A stretch of DNA of 38,581 nt from Deltaproteobacteria bacterium RIFCSPLOWO2_12_FULL_60_19 (GCA_001798595.1 MGSS01000147.1:1-38581), one strand, 5' to 3'; positions 23,058 to 31,553 are shown, numbered from the stretch's first letter. The notes: generated by a model from the letters alone, not told the origin. Translations and numbers: made by a program.

Positions 23058-24023
23058 TCAGTGTAGCGCCAGTTCTTTCTGTACTTCCCTTAGCAGCGTA
23101 AAATCCCGCACCTGCGACAGCGGGACGCGCTTGTCCGAGTTGAGCGCTTTGAGCCGCGTGTCCACAGCAAACCGGTACGTCGCGTCGCCGGCGCCGCCGT
23201 CGGCGCTGAACGAAGGAACGATCAAATCGTAAGAGTCGGCGGCGACCTCTTTGGTCTGCTGCAGCCAGCTCATCATGATCGGGACGACCTCATCTTTTCT
23301 TTCGCGGACGAAACGCAAGCCGCGAACCACGGCTCGAAGCGCCCTCTTGGCTCCGGCCCGGCTCTCTTTGATCCGCATGTCGGTAGCCGAGAACCCGGCA
23401 ATCGGGCTGCCGAGCTTCAGATCCTTCGGCCCGCCGAGAATATTGTAGCCTTCGCGTTGCAGCCGCATCGGACCGGGCGGCGACACGCAGATCGCATCGA
23501 CCAGCCCCTTCTTCAAAATTTCTACTCGCACCGGCTCGTCCGCCCCCAGGGTAACGAACTGGACGTCTTTAATATCCACTCCTTTAGCCTGGAGGATCGC
23601 CTCCGCCGCCAGATGGTCGGAGCCGCCGATCCTCTGCGTGCCGATTTTTTTCCCCCGCAGCTCGGCGATCGTTTTGATATCGGGCCGGGCGACGATGTGG
23701 TGCAGCGGCTTTTCCGTCAGCACGGCAAGTTGCTTGAACGGCATGCCTTGAATGGCGGCCGTTAAAATATTACCGAAGGTGAGCGTGTAGTGAATATCGC
23801 CGTTCATCAGCGCGGGCACCGCCACCTGGCTTCTCATCTGCACCAGGACAGGCTCCAGCGCCTCGTCCTTAAAAAAGCCCTTCGCCACTGCGACCTGCGC
23901 CGGCAGGAAGGCGTAAGTGCGGCTGGAGTATGAGATGACGGTTTTGTCCGCCGCCGCGGCGGAGCCGGCTGCGATCCCGGCGCAAAGCGCCCACGCGGCC
24001 AGAATGACATAGTTGCTCTTCAA
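23058..24023 (-). CDS. Orphan ABC/NMT1-like periplasmic substrate-binding protein
   Basis: A 321-residue exported protein (signal peptide to about AAAA, residues 20-25). Its two-lobe signatures are AVAKGFFKDEALEPVLVQM, PALMNGDIHYTL and IAELRGKKIGTQRIGG, again of the NMT1/THI5-like group. It stands on the minus strand, followed only by the small holA-operon gene, with no permease or ATPase. The gene is preceded by a 163-base gap toward the divergent fumarylacetoacetase-family gene. No ligand can be deduced. Confidence 0.85.
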   Translation of the reverse strand: MKSNYVILAAWALCAGIAAGSAAAADKTVISYSSRTYAFLPAQVAVAKGFFKDEALEPVLVQMRSQVAVPALMNGDIHYTLTFGNILTAAIQGMPFKQLAVLTEKPLHHIVARPDIKTIAELRGKKIGTQRIGGSDHLAAEAILQAKGVDIKDVQFVTLGADEPVRVEILKKGLVDAICVSPPGPMRLQREGYNILGGPKDLKLGSPIAGFSATDMRIKESRAGAKRALRAVVRGLRFVRERKDEVVPIMMSWLQQTKEVAADSYDLIVPSFSADGGAGDATYRFAVDTRLKALNSDKRVPLSQVRDFTLLREVQKELALH

Positions 24024-24116
24024 GGCGGTTCTCCTCCTCTTGCCCGCTCTTTTCAGACGCGGCTAGATTATCATGAAGCGCGCCGCCGGCCAACTTTTTT
24101 CCGGGTTTTGGCTGGC

Positions 24117-24145
24117 TTGACAATATAGCGCCCCTTTCTTATACG
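24117..24145 (+). promoter_or_regulatory. Strong sigma70-like promoter
   Basis: TTGACA (24117-24122) and TATACG (24140-24145) are separated by the ideal 17 bases. The predicted start is about 24152, some 35 bases before the ATG at 24187. It serves the fumarylacetoacetase-family gene. Confidence 0.7.
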
Positions 24146-24186
24146 TCAATGATCCCTCACAGCGAACAAAGATTCGGAGGTTGATA

Positions 24187-25131
24187 ATGCGTTTTTTAAC
24201 TTTCGTGCGGAAGAGTGAAAACCGGTTGGGTCTGATGGGACCGGAGGAGCAGGTGATCGATCTGGCGGAGCTTAACCGGCGGTATCTTAAAGCGGGTGCC
24301 GCGCCCTATCTCGACAACATGCAGGCATTTATCGAGGCGGGCGGAAAAGCGCTCAGCGTCGCAAAGAAAGCCGCCAAATATGTGGCGGGAAAGGATGCGG
24401 AGGGGCAGAAAAAACTGCGCCAGGCCGGCGCGCTCGTGAAACTCAACCAGGTGAAGATTCTCTCTCCCATTCCCTGGCCGCGCAAGAACGTCGTTCTTCT
24501 GGGCGTCAACTATAAGGAGCACATTGAAGAGGGGGCGCGGGCAAGAGACATCGAGCTTAAATATCCCGAGGCGCCGGTCTTTTTTACCAAGCCGGCGACT
24601 TCGGTCATCGGCCAGTTCGGCAAAGTGGTTCACCACAAGGCGACGGAGAAGCTCGACTACGAAGTCGAATTGGCGGTGGTGATGGGCAAAAAGGGGCGCG
24701 ACATCCCCAAGGACAAAGCTTACGACTACATCTTCGGCTACACGATCTGCCTCGACATGACGGCGCGCGATCTCCAGCGCAAGCACGGCCAATGGTTCAA
24801 GGGCAAGTCGCTCGATACGTATTGTCCGTTGGGGCCGTGGATCGTCCACAAGAGCGCGATTCCCGATCCGCAGAAGCTGCGCCTCATCTGCCGGGTGAAC
24901 GGCCAGGTGATGCAGAACGACAACACCGACAACATGATTTTCGATATCGCAACCACGATCGAGTCGCTCTCGAGCGGCATGACGCTGGAGCCGGGCGAAA
25001 TCATCAGCACGGGCACGCCCTCGGGCGTCGGCTTCGCCCGCGTGCCGCCATTTTTCTTAAAGCCCGGCGACAAGGTGGAGGCGGATATCGAGAGGATCGG
25101 CGTTCTTCAGGTGGAAATTGTTGCGCCCTAG
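24187..25131 (+). CDS. Fumarylacetoacetase-family hydrolase
   Basis: A 314-residue protein. The C-terminal 220 residues match the FAH fold: NVVLLGVNYKEHIEE, EAPVFFTKPATSVIG, then the divalent-metal ligands in LDYEVELAVVMG (Glu, Glu) and CLDMTARDLQ (Asp), with TGTPSGVGF near the end. Members hydrolyse or hydrate acylpyruvates, cut fumarylacetoacetate, or decarboxylate oxaloacetate-like acids in aromatic and meta-cleavage pathways. The N-terminal 90 residues form the small extra domain of the longer subfamily. The start ATG at 24187 has GGAGG 7 bases upstream; a TTG at 24181 is less likely. A promoter lies at 24117-24145. It is possibly linked to the bicupin dioxygenases farther along (inference). 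Confidence 0.88.
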   Translation: MRFLTFVRKSENRLGLMGPEEQVIDLAELNRRYLKAGAAPYLDNMQAFIEAGGKALSVAKKAAKYVAGKDAEGQKKLRQAGALVKLNQVKILSPIPWPRKNVVLLGVNYKEHIEEGARARDIELKYPEAPVFFTKPATSVIGQFGKVVHHKATEKLDYEVELAVVMGKKGRDIPKDKAYDYIFGYTICLDMTARDLQRKHGQWFKGKSLDTYCPLGPWIVHKSAIPDPQKLRLICRVNGQVMQNDNTDNMIFDIATTIESLSSGMTLEPGEIISTGTPSGVGFARVPPFFLKPGDKVEADIERIGVLQVEIVAP

Positions 25132-25159
25132 GTCGGCACAATGCAAAATGAAAATCGCA

Positions 25160-25207
25160 AAATGTAAAATGCAAAATTTTTCAACTTAAAATTTTCACTT
25201 TACATTT
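25160..25207. repeat. AT-rich palindromic repeat, second copy of the 21418-21462 family
   Basis: The arm AAATGTAAAATGCAAAATTTT (25160-25180) pairs with AAAATTTTCACTTTACATTT (25188-25207) with one base difference and one bulge, around TCAACTT. The preceding bases GCACAATGCAAAATGAAAAT are the same word family as in the first copy. It lies between the FAH and MEMO genes and codes for nothing. Confidence 0.6.
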
Positions 25208-25227
25208 TAAATTGAGGTTTGGGGTTC

Positions 25228-26073
25228 ATGGCCCAGGTCAGGTCTTCCGCCGTCGCGGGCTCTTTCTATCCGGCGGAGCCCGAAGAGCTTAAAAAACTTC
25301 TGCACGACTGTTTCGTCTCAAACCCGCTGGGACCGCGGGGCGTAAAGTCTCCCACCGCTTCGCTCCTGGGCGGCATGGTGCCGCACGCGGGATATATTTA
25401 CTCCGGCCCGTGCGCCGCGCATCTCTACTCGGCTTTCGAAGACGATATTCAGTGCGTCATTCTCCTCGGCGTAAACCACCGCGGTCGTGGATCAAGAGCC
25501 GCGCTCAGCCCCGCGGAATCCTGGCAGACGCCGCTGGGGAGCGTCAGCGTCGATCGCGCTCTGGGAGAGCAGTTGAAGCGCGAAGTCGATTTTCTGGCCG
25601 ATGATGCCGGCCCCCACCGCGAAGAGCACAGCATCGAAGTCCAACTGCCGTTTCTCCAGAGCGTCCTCGGAGATTTCGGCCTTCTCCCCATCTCCCTCTC
25701 TCATCTGACACTCGAAGACTGCAGCCGGCTAGGGCAAGCGATCGCGCGCTCGTACAACGCAAATCGAGCCTTAAATAAAAAGACGCTCCTGCTCGCCAGC
25801 AGCGACCTCAACCACTATCTCTCTCCCGAAGAGACCGAGCGGTTGGACCGGATGGCGCTGGAAAAAGTTCTCGCGCTCGATCCGGCGGGCTTGCTTGAGA
25901 CGGTCGAGAAGAACGATATCAGCATGTGCGGTGTCTTTCCTACGGTCGTTTTACTTTTCGCCGCCAATGCCCTCGGCGCCCGGCAGTCGCGGCTGCTCAA
26001 GCATTGCCACTCCGGCGACGCGGCGCCGATGCAGGAAGTCGTCGGCTACGCCAGCGTCGCGGTGGAGTTTTAG
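25228..26073 (+). CDS. MEMO1-family protein (AmmeMemoRadiSam system protein B)
   Basis: A 281-residue protein of the MEMO/ligand-binding LigB-like fold: MVPHAGYIYSGPCAAH, LLGVNHRG, then EEHSIEVQLPFLQ and LASSDLNHYLS, with conserved His residues of a metal-site-like pocket (H in VPHAGY, in GVNH, in EEHS and in LNHY). MEMO proteins are related to class III nonhaem iron dioxygenases and often sit beside AMMECR1 and radical-SAM genes. Neither neighbour is present in this window. I chose ATG at 25228 over TTG at 25219. It is 96 bases downstream of the FAH gene and may share its transcript. The function of the bacterial form is unsettled; a Cu/Fe redox role has been proposed for MEMO1. Confidence 0.85.
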   Translation: MAQVRSSAVAGSFYPAEPEELKKLLHDCFVSNPLGPRGVKSPTASLLGGMVPHAGYIYSGPCAAHLYSAFEDDIQCVILLGVNHRGRGSRAALSPAESWQTPLGSVSVDRALGEQLKREVDFLADDAGPHREEHSIEVQLPFLQSVLGDFGLLPISLSHLTLEDCSRLGQAIARSYNANRALNKKTLLLASSDLNHYLSPEETERLDRMALEKVLALDPAGLLETVEKNDISMCGVFPTVVLLFAANALGARQSRLLKHCHSGDAAPMQEVVGYASVAVEF

Positions 26074-26142
26074 GTCTCTTGTATCCCGGAGACGCCTAAG
26101 GTAAAAGCCGGAGAGCTCGAATTGGAAAGAGGTGGGCTTCAA

Positions 26143-26733
26143 ATGAAACGCATTGTACTATGCCTCGTAGTGGCGACTATTTGTCTTGCCGCTCTTGCGG
26201 GCCTTTATGCCCAGGAGCAGGCTCAGACGCCGGTCTATAAGGACGGCGATTTCTGGTGGTACAGGGTTGGGGGAAGAATCTATGAGCTGACAATTATCGC
26301 CGGGAAACTCAAGATATTCGACCCCAAGCCGGACCAAAAAATAGAGGTGGAAGGCGAGGCGGCCGAGGCGTTGAACGGCCTGGTGGCTGTCGGAGAAAAG
26401 GACAGGCAGATGGTCCAATTCCCTCTTTCTGTGGGAAAAGATTGGAGCGATCGATACGACACTGGAAAGCAAGTAAAAGGATTTAGAGGGAGTCGTCTTT
26501 CTGTGTTCAGAAGTGTTGACAACAAAGTGGCTGGAATTGAGGACCTTACAACTGCTGCCGGCACGTTTAGAGCGTTCAAAATCAACAGGAGAGAGAGCGA
26601 GCGGGCAAAAGTTTCGGTCTTAGGTTCAGTTTATTACAGTCCTGAGACCAGGAGCGTCGTCAAGTACGAATATGGGCGTCCGGAAAAGGCGACAAAGGTC
26701 ATCGAACTAACCAAGTACGGCTCGGGGAAGTGA
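26143..26733 (+). CDS. Hypothetical secreted protein, partner of the CHAT-domain protein
   Basis: A 196-residue exported protein with a clear signal peptide (MKRIVLCLVVATICLAALAG, cleaved near LYAQ). The mature part is beta-rich: FWWYRVGGRIYELTIIAG, then QMVQFPLSVGKDWSDRYDTG and a last SVVKYEYGRPEKATKVIEL. I recognise no family; similar layouts occur in periplasmic proteins of about 200 residues that follow this signature. ATG at 26143 is preceded by AGAGGTGG; a TTG at 26122 in frame is less likely. It lies 16 bases upstream of the TPR-CHAT gene, so the two are probably translated from one message and may interact. Confidence 0.7.
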   Translation: MKRIVLCLVVATICLAALAGLYAQEQAQTPVYKDGDFWWYRVGGRIYELTIIAGKLKIFDPKPDQKIEVEGEAAEALNGLVAVGEKDRQMVQFPLSVGKDWSDRYDTGKQVKGFRGSRLSVFRSVDNKVAGIEDLTTAAGTFRAFKINRRESERAKVSVLGSVYYSPETRSVVKYEYGRPEKATKVIELTKYGSGK

Positions 26734-26749
26734 AGCTGAGAGATTCGAC

Positions 26750-29137
26750 ATGGTCAAACTGACAGCATGGTTTTTACTCGCGGCGTTGTTGGGCATGAGC
26801 GGCGTCGCCGCAGACGCCGCTCAGCGCCAGGGGCAGGGAGCGGGAGGCCGAGGCGGCGGAGAACTCAAGCCTCTGCGGGAGGGCCAAGGAGGGTTGAGCG
26901 ACATCGAGGCCAAGGCGGCGGAGGCGGAAAAAAATAATAATCTGGAAGTCGCTTCGGGCGCCTACAATCGAGCTTCATCGGCGGCGAGAAATCAGGGCCA
27001 GTATCAGAAGGCGCTCACCTACGGGAACAAAGCCTTCGAACTGGGGGAAAAAGCCGGCAAGCCGCTGCTTCAAGCGGGCGCGATCCTGCAATTGTCCTAT
27101 ACCACTGGGCTGGTGGGGCAATGGGATAAAAAGAGAGAATTATTGCACAAGGGAATCGAGATCGTAAAGAAAATTCCCTCTGGCGCGCCGAAGTTCACCA
27201 TCGAAGCCAGCCTTTACACAGAGTTGGGGAGCGACTACCTGAGGACCAAGGACGCTCCGAAAGCGATCGACTATATCTCCTATGCGCTTCAAGTCCAGGA
27301 CTCGCAGTTGGACTTTCTCAAAAAACGCGCCTCCCGCCTGCCCAACCCCAGAGTCATACGTGTTATGCAGATCTCGATGCTCACGACACTCCAGCGTCTC
27401 GGCAACGCTTATCGCGGCGCGGGGAAAATAGAGGAAGCGATCAAGGTCTATGAGAGGGGGCTCGGCACGATTAACGAGCTTGCGTTGAGAACTCCCCTTG
27501 AGAGCCGGCTCTATCAGGAGCTGGGCCAGCTCTATCTCCAACAGAAAGATTATGACCGGGCGCTGGCAACTCTCACGCGGGCCGCGGCGTCGGCTGAAAG
27601 GACTCAAAATGCCTATGCCGCCGAGCGGGCCAATGGCCAGATCGGCGACCTGCTGCGCGAAACCAAGAGACCCTCGGAAGCGATACCCTATTATAAGAAG
27701 GCGATTGCGAGCGTCGAATCGAGCCGTTCCGCGCTTGAATCCGAAGAGCTCCGCAGCTCATTTTTTGAAAATAAGCGCCAGACCTACGCCGGCATTATTC
27801 TGGCTTATATCGGAGCCAAGAATTGGGAAGAGGCTTTCAATTACAGCGAGCGGGCGCGCTCGCGCGCCTTTCTGGATATTCTCGGCAGCAAGGTGCAGCT
27901 CGCGCAGGGTTCTCTGCTGGCGGAGGAAAGGGCCTTGCAGGCGAAAATGAGCGCCCTGCGCGCCAAACTGGCGGTGCAACAGGAAGAGTCGGAAGAGGAC
28001 GAGGAGGCGGCCGACCCCAAACAGTTGATGCGGGAGCTGGAAGAGGCGCAGAAGGCGTACAATGATTTTCTGGCAAAGATCAGGAAAGAGAACAAAGAGC
28101 AGGCGTCGTTAATGAACGTCGAGCCGCTGACGCTGAAGGAGACACAGCAACTGTTGGATCCCGGCGTGACGATGCTGGAATATTTCGTGGTTGCGCAACG
28201 GGTGCTCTTGTGGGTGGTTGAGAAAGACCGGATACGCTACCTGAGCAGTCCCATCGCCAGGAGAGATCTGGTCTCCAAGGTGGGCGCGCTGCGCGAGAGC
28301 GTGTTTCAATTGGGGGAGAAGGAGAAATTCAGGGCTTCGGCGCAGGAGCTTTACAAGCTGCTGATCGAGCCGGCGCTGCCGCACGTTCGCGGCAAGGAGC
28401 TGCTCATCATTCCCCACGACGTGCTGCACTACGTTCCGTTCCAGGCGCTCATCTCCCCGCAGGGGAAATATCTCATCCAGGACTATCCGGTTTACTATCT
28501 CTCCAGCGCCAGCTTGATGCAGTTCACTAAGGAAAAGAAGAGAGCGGGTGGGGAGAGAGCGTTGGTCATGGGCAATCCGAGTCTGGGGGACGCGGCGTAC
28601 AATCTGCGCTTTGCGGAAAGGGAAGCAAAGGAAGTGGCCGGGGTATATCCGAAGAGCGAGGTCTATCTAAAAGAGCAAGCGAGCAAGCCCAGGGCGATCT
28701 CGCTCAGTCCCGGCTTTGAAATGCTGCACTTCGCCGTCCACGCGGAGCTTAGTGAGGAGGATCCGCTTAGTTCAGCGCTTCTGCTGGCGGGCGATGGGAA
28801 GGACGATGGTCGATTGAAGGTAGGAGAAATTTTCTCGTTGAATCTCAAGGCGGGGATGGTGGTGCTGTCGGCCTGTGAGACGGGGCTGGGGAAGCTAAGC
28901 AACGGCGATGAGATGATCGGCCTGACGCGCGCCTTCATCTACGCCGGCACGCCGTCGGTCGTGACGACGCTCTGGAAAGTGAATGACCGGTCGAGTTACG
29001 AATTGATGCGGGAGTTTTATCAGCACCTGAAAACAACGAAGAAGTCCGAGGCCCTCCGACAGGCGCAGCTAAAGACAATGAAAGAGTTTCCTGAGCCGTT
29101 CTACTGGGCGGCGTACCAATTGACGGGGGAGCCGTAG
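26750..29137 (+). CDS. Secreted TPR-CHAT protein (caspase-like protease)
   Basis: A 795-residue protein. A signal peptide (WFLLAALLGMSGVAADAA) and a Gly-rich linker precede some six to eight TPR repeats (about 60-340). A coiled, charged region (about 380-460) follows, then a CHAT (Caspase HetF Associated with TPRs) domain in residues about 560-795. The catalytic dyad is H664 (LHFAVHAEL) and C709 (VLSACETGLG), and the late AFIYAGTPSVVTTLWKVND is the usual CHAT tail. CHAT proteases cleave protein targets, and in defence systems they activate gasdermins; no gasdermin or sensor gene is present here. With an export signal, this one probably works in the periplasm or outside the cell. It follows the small exported protein by 16 bases. 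Confidence 0.9.
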   Translation: MVKLTAWFLLAALLGMSGVAADAAQRQGQGAGGRGGGELKPLREGQGGLSDIEAKAAEAEKNNNLEVASGAYNRASSAARNQGQYQKALTYGNKAFELGEKAGKPLLQAGAILQLSYTTGLVGQWDKKRELLHKGIEIVKKIPSGAPKFTIEASLYTELGSDYLRTKDAPKAIDYISYALQVQDSQLDFLKKRASRLPNPRVIRVMQISMLTTLQRLGNAYRGAGKIEEAIKVYERGLGTINELALRTPLESRLYQELGQLYLQQKDYDRALATLTRAAASAERTQNAYAAERANGQIGDLLRETKRPSEAIPYYKKAIASVESSRSALESEELRSSFFENKRQTYAGIILAYIGAKNWEEAFNYSERARSRAFLDILGSKVQLAQGSLLAEERALQAKMSALRAKLAVQQEESEEDEEAADPKQLMRELEEAQKAYNDFLAKIRKENKEQASLMNVEPLTLKETQQLLDPGVTMLEYFVVAQRVLLWVVEKDRIRYLSSPIARRDLVSKVGALRESVFQLGEKEKFRASAQELYKLLIEPALPHVRGKELLIIPHDVLHYVPFQALISPQGKYLIQDYPVYYLSSASLMQFTKEKKRAGGERALVMGNPSLGDAAYNLRFAEREAKEVAGVYPKSEVYLKEQASKPRAISLSPGFEMLHFAVHAELSEEDPLSSALLLAGDGKDDGRLKVGEIFSLNLKAGMVVLSACETGLGKLSNGDEMIGLTRAFIYAGTPSVVTTLWKVNDRSSYELMREFYQHLKTTKKSEALRQAQLKTMKEFPEPFYWAAYQLTGEP

Positions 29138-29189
29138 GACGATAGTTGCGCCGCCCCGTCCGTTCACTGCAAGATAGAGCGGCTCTCAA

Positions 29190-29615
29190 ATGCCCAAACA
29201 ACCGTCTTGGAAGGTTGATGTTAAAAGCCTGAGTCATAACCAGATCGTAGACCTGCTTGAGAAACTACAAGGTAGCGGCCGGCAAGATATCATCCTCTCC
29301 CTGCGCCAGGAGTTGATCGGCAGAGCGAGAATAAGAGGCTTGAGTGACGCAGAGATCGTTAAATCCCTCTCGCGGGGAGTCCCGCGCGGTCTGAGGCTGC
29401 AGGAAGTCGCGAAAGAGTGGGCCGAAGCCTTAGGATTGACTGTCGAAGAATTTAAGCGGATCGCAAACGTGAGGTATGAGCTTCGCGATCTATCTCCGTT
29501 AGAAGAGCAGCAAGCCTCCTCGCCGGCTCGACTACTGTTCGTCGATATTTCTCTCGCTGCTTTTGTTGGGCTTTGGAAACTTTGGCGAGTTTCTTTTTGC
29601 CGTTCCTATGCATGA
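29190..29615 (+). CDS. Hypothetical protein, 141 residues (uncertain)
   Basis: The N-terminal 100 residues look protein-like: MPKQPSWKVDVKSLSHNQ, then IVDLLEKLQGSGRQDI, QELIGRARIRGLSDAEIV and EVAKEWAEALGLTVEEFKR (amphipathic helices). The last 40 residues read less well, and a 67-residue minus-strand frame (29452-29655, MKLDRSAHVS) competes for that part. No ribosome-binding site precedes the ATG. It sits between the CHAT gene and the TPP riboswitch. I recognise no family and mark the call as tentative. Confidence 0.4.
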   Translation: MPKQPSWKVDVKSLSHNQIVDLLEKLQGSGRQDIILSLRQELIGRARIRGLSDAEIVKSLSRGVPRGLRLQEVAKEWAEALGLTVEEFKRIANVRYELRDLSPLEEQQASSPARLLFVDISLAAFVGLWKLWRVSFCRSYA

Positions 29616-29703
29616 AGGCACTATAAGACACGTGCGCTGACCTGTCAAGTTTCACCGGCGCTACCTAAGTTTGACTTGCCCTGACCTATTTGTTAGTTCT
29701 CTC

Positions 29704-29803
29704 CTCATGCTAGGGGTGTCCGCCTAAGGCGGACTGAGAGTCTGCTTCTGGCAGGCAACCCTCTGAACCTGATCCGGATCGTGCCGGCGTAGGGAAGCGT
29801 GAG
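29704..29803 (+). promoter_or_regulatory. TPP riboswitch (THI element)
   Basis: The consensus is textbook: P1 CTCATGC (29704-29710) with GCGTGAG (29797-29803), GGGGTGTCC, CTGAGAG in the pyrimidine-binding loop, then ACCCTCTGAACCTGATCCGG and the pyrophosphate-binding part GTGCCGGCGTAGGGAAGC. It lies about 95 bases before thiS. Thiamine pyrophosphate binding should lower expression of thiS-thiG-thiE. Confidence 0.95.
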
Positions 29804-29810
29804 AGTCGCT

Positions 29811-29835
29811 GTCCCTTCCGCTTTTGCGGCGGGAC
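29811..29835 (+). other. Expression-platform hairpin after the TPP aptamer
   Basis: GTCCC-TT-CCGC-TTTT-GCGG-C-GGGAC folds into a hairpin between the aptamer and the terminator. It is well placed to compete with, or be part of, the antiterminator fold. Confidence 0.5.
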
Positions 29836-29842
29836 GAACTTG

Positions 29843-29893
29843 AAACCGTATTCCCGGGCCACCGGATGTGGTCGAGTCGGATACGGTTTTTTT
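29843..29893 (+). terminator. Intrinsic terminator of the TPP riboswitch
   Basis: The arms AAACCGTAT (29843-29851) and ATACGGTTT (29881-29889) close a stem whose loop holds CCCGGGCCACCGG, and a run of T follows (29887-29893). The T-run ends 5 bases before the thiS ATG, so termination would stop transcription before thiS, and the ribosome entry region is inside the stem. Confidence 0.85.
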
Positions 29894-29898
29894 ATTGC

Positions 29899-30099
29899 AT
29901 GATCGTTCAAGTCAACGGCGAGAAGAAAGAGATTAAAGAGCGGCTCAGCGTGGCAGAGTTGCTGAGCGAGCTGGGAGTCCGCCCCGGGCGAGTGGTGGTG
30001 GAGCTAAACCGCGACGTAGTCTCGCGCGACGCGCATGAGGCGACGTTTCTCAAAGAAGGCGACGCGGTTGAGATCGTCCAGTTCGTCGGCGGCGGATAA
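29899..30099 (+). CDS. thiS: Sulfur carrier protein ThiS
   Basis: A 66-residue ubiquitin-like protein. It begins MIVQVNGEKKEIKERLSVAE, has VVVELNRDVVSRD and ends in FVGGG; the C-terminal GlyGly is adenylated and carries thiocarboxylate sulfur for thiazole synthesis. Its ATG at 29899 lies 5 bases after the terminator T-run and has no separate ribosome-binding site, so translation may depend on the riboswitch fold. A longer frame from 29824 is riboswitch sequence and not coding. thiG follows 36 bases on. Confidence 0.93.
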   Translation: MIVQVNGEKKEIKERLSVAELLSELGVRPGRVVVELNRDVVSRDAHEATFLKEGDAVEIVQFVGGG

Positions 30100-30135
30100 A
30101 TGGTTCGACTGAGCTCACCACCCGGAGGTGACAAG

Positions 30136-30909
30136 ATGGATGACGTTTTTAAGCTTGGCGGAAAAACATACAAGTCGCGTCTCATTGTCGGGACCGGCAA
30201 GTACAAGGACTTCAATGAGACGCGCAAGGCGATCGAGGCCTCCGGCGCGGAGATCGTGACCGTCGCCGTGCGCCGCGTGAACATCACGGACGCGGGCAAA
30301 GAGAACCTGCTCGACTACCTCGACCCGAAGAAGTACACCATCCTTCCCAACACCGCCGGCTGCTACACGGCGGACGACGCCGTGCGCACCTGCCGCCTGG
30401 CGCGCGAGGCGGGCGTGGGGAACCTGGTCAAACTCGAAGTCATCGGCGACGATCGAACTTTGTTCCCCGACATTCCCGCCACGCTTGAGGCGGCGCGCTT
30501 GCTGATAAAAGAAGGATTCATCGTCCTGCCTTATGTCACCGACGACCCGGTGACGGCGAAGAAGCTTCAAGAGATGGGTTGCGCGGCGGTGATGCCGCTG
30601 GCCGCCCCGATCGGCTCGGGCCTCGGCATTCGCAATCCCTACAACATCCGCATCATCTTGGAGCACGCGACGGTTCCCGTGATCGTCGATGCCGGCGTCG
30701 GCACGGCCTCCGACGCTTCCCTAGCAATGGAGATGGGTTGCGACGGCGTGTTGATGAACACGGCCATCGCCGGGGCGAAAGATCCGATCCTGATGGCCGA
30801 GGCGATGAAGCTCGGCGTGGAGGCGGGGAGAAAGGCGTTTCTCGCCGGCCGCATCCCGAAAAAACTTTACGCTACCGCGTCCAGTCCGCTCGATGGCATC
30901 TTAGGCTAG
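30136..30909 (+). CDS. thiG: Thiazole synthase ThiG
   Basis: A 257-residue TIM-barrel enzyme that builds the thiazole phosphate of thiamine from deoxyxylulose phosphate, dehydroglycine and ThiS-thiocarboxylate. Signatures are [37 protein letters not shown] with the Schiff-base Lys, [14 protein letters not shown] and [21 protein letters not shown]. Length matches family norms. The ATG at 30136 follows a near-perfect GGAGGTGA; the frame start at 30100 overlaps the thiS stop region and is discarded. It is followed by thiE after 7 bases. ThiF, ThiO/ThiH and ThiC are not in the window. Confidence 0.95.
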   Translation: MDDVFKLGGKTYKSRLIVGTGKYKDFNETRKAIEASGAEIVTVAVRRVNITDAGKENLLDYLDPKKYTILPNTAGCYTADDAVRTCRLAREAGVGNLVKLEVIGDDRTLFPDIPATLEAARLLIKEGFIVLPYVTDDPVTAKKLQEMGCAAVMPLAAPIGSGLGIRNPYNIRIILEHATVPVIVDAGVGTASDASLAMEMGCDGVLMNTAIAGAKDPILMAEAMKLGVEAGRKAFLAGRIPKKLYATASSPLDGILG

Positions 30910-30916
30910 GTCTCCG

Positions 30917-31549
30917 TTGCAACGCCGCGCGCCTCAGTTCGATCTTTATCTCATCACCGACCGCCGGCAGGCTCGCGGCGGGGACCTGGTAGCAGTCGTC
31001 GAGCAGGCGCTTGACGGTGGCGTCAAAGCGATTCAACTCCGGGAGAAAGACTTAAGCGGCAGAGAGCTGTTTACGCTTGCCGATACACTCAAGAGCTTGT
31101 GTGCGCGCCACGGCGCTCAGCTTTTTATCAACGATCGCATCGATGTCGCCCTCGCCGTCGACGCGGACGGGGTGCAGCTGGGGAGAGCGTCGATGCCGGT
31201 CGGCGCGGCGCGGGAACTCTTGGGAGAGCGAAAATTGATCGGCGCTTCGACGCATTCGCTTGAAGAGGCCTTGGCCGCCGAGCAGGCGGGAGCGGACTTT
31301 GTTCTGTTCGGCCCGGTCTATTTCACGCCGTCCAAAGCCGCCTATGGGACGCCCCAAGGGATTGAGCCGTTGCGGCAGGTAGTGGAAAAAATTTCAAAAC
31401 CCGTTTATGCTATCGGTGGCATCAGGCCGGAGAACATTGACGCGGTGAAACAAAATGGAGCGCGGGGCGCGGCCCTGATCTCGGCGGTGATGGCCGCCGA
31501 GAAGCCGCGCGAGGCTGCGCGGCAGATATTGCGTTTGCTCAGGGAATGA
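30917..31549 (+). CDS. thiE: Thiamine-phosphate synthase ThiE
   Basis: A 210-residue enzyme that joins thiazole phosphate and HMP pyrophosphate to thiamine phosphate. Signatures: DLYLITDRRQ, KAIQLREKDLSGRE, QLFINDRIDVALAV, DGVQLG, GASTHSLEEA, VLFGPVYFTPSKAAYG and YAIGGIRPENID. All key pyrophosphate- and HMP-binding residues of the family appear retained. It starts with TTG at 30917, seven bases after the thiG stop, with no clear ribosome-binding site, consistent with coupling to thiG. It is the last biosynthetic gene of the riboswitch-controlled operon. Confidence 0.94.
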   Translation: MQRRAPQFDLYLITDRRQARGGDLVAVVEQALDGGVKAIQLREKDLSGRELFTLADTLKSLCARHGAQLFINDRIDVALAVDADGVQLGRASMPVGAARELLGERKLIGASTHSLEEALAAEQAGADFVLFGPVYFTPSKAAYGTPQGIEPLRQVVEKISKPVYAIGGIRPENIDAVKQNGARGAALISAVMAAEKPREAARQILRLLRE

Positions 31550-31553
31550 CCGG

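Noticed and set aside
26750-29137. CHAT gene as part of a gasdermin-type defence system
   Set aside because: The protein has an export signal and no gasdermin, STAND ATPase or CRISPR-like partner is nearby.
29452-29655. A 67-residue minus-strand frame (MKLDRSAHVS...)
   Set aside because: It competes with the tail of the plus-strand frame; neither has a ribosome-binding site or recognisable family, so neither is called with confidence and only the plus-strand one is listed.
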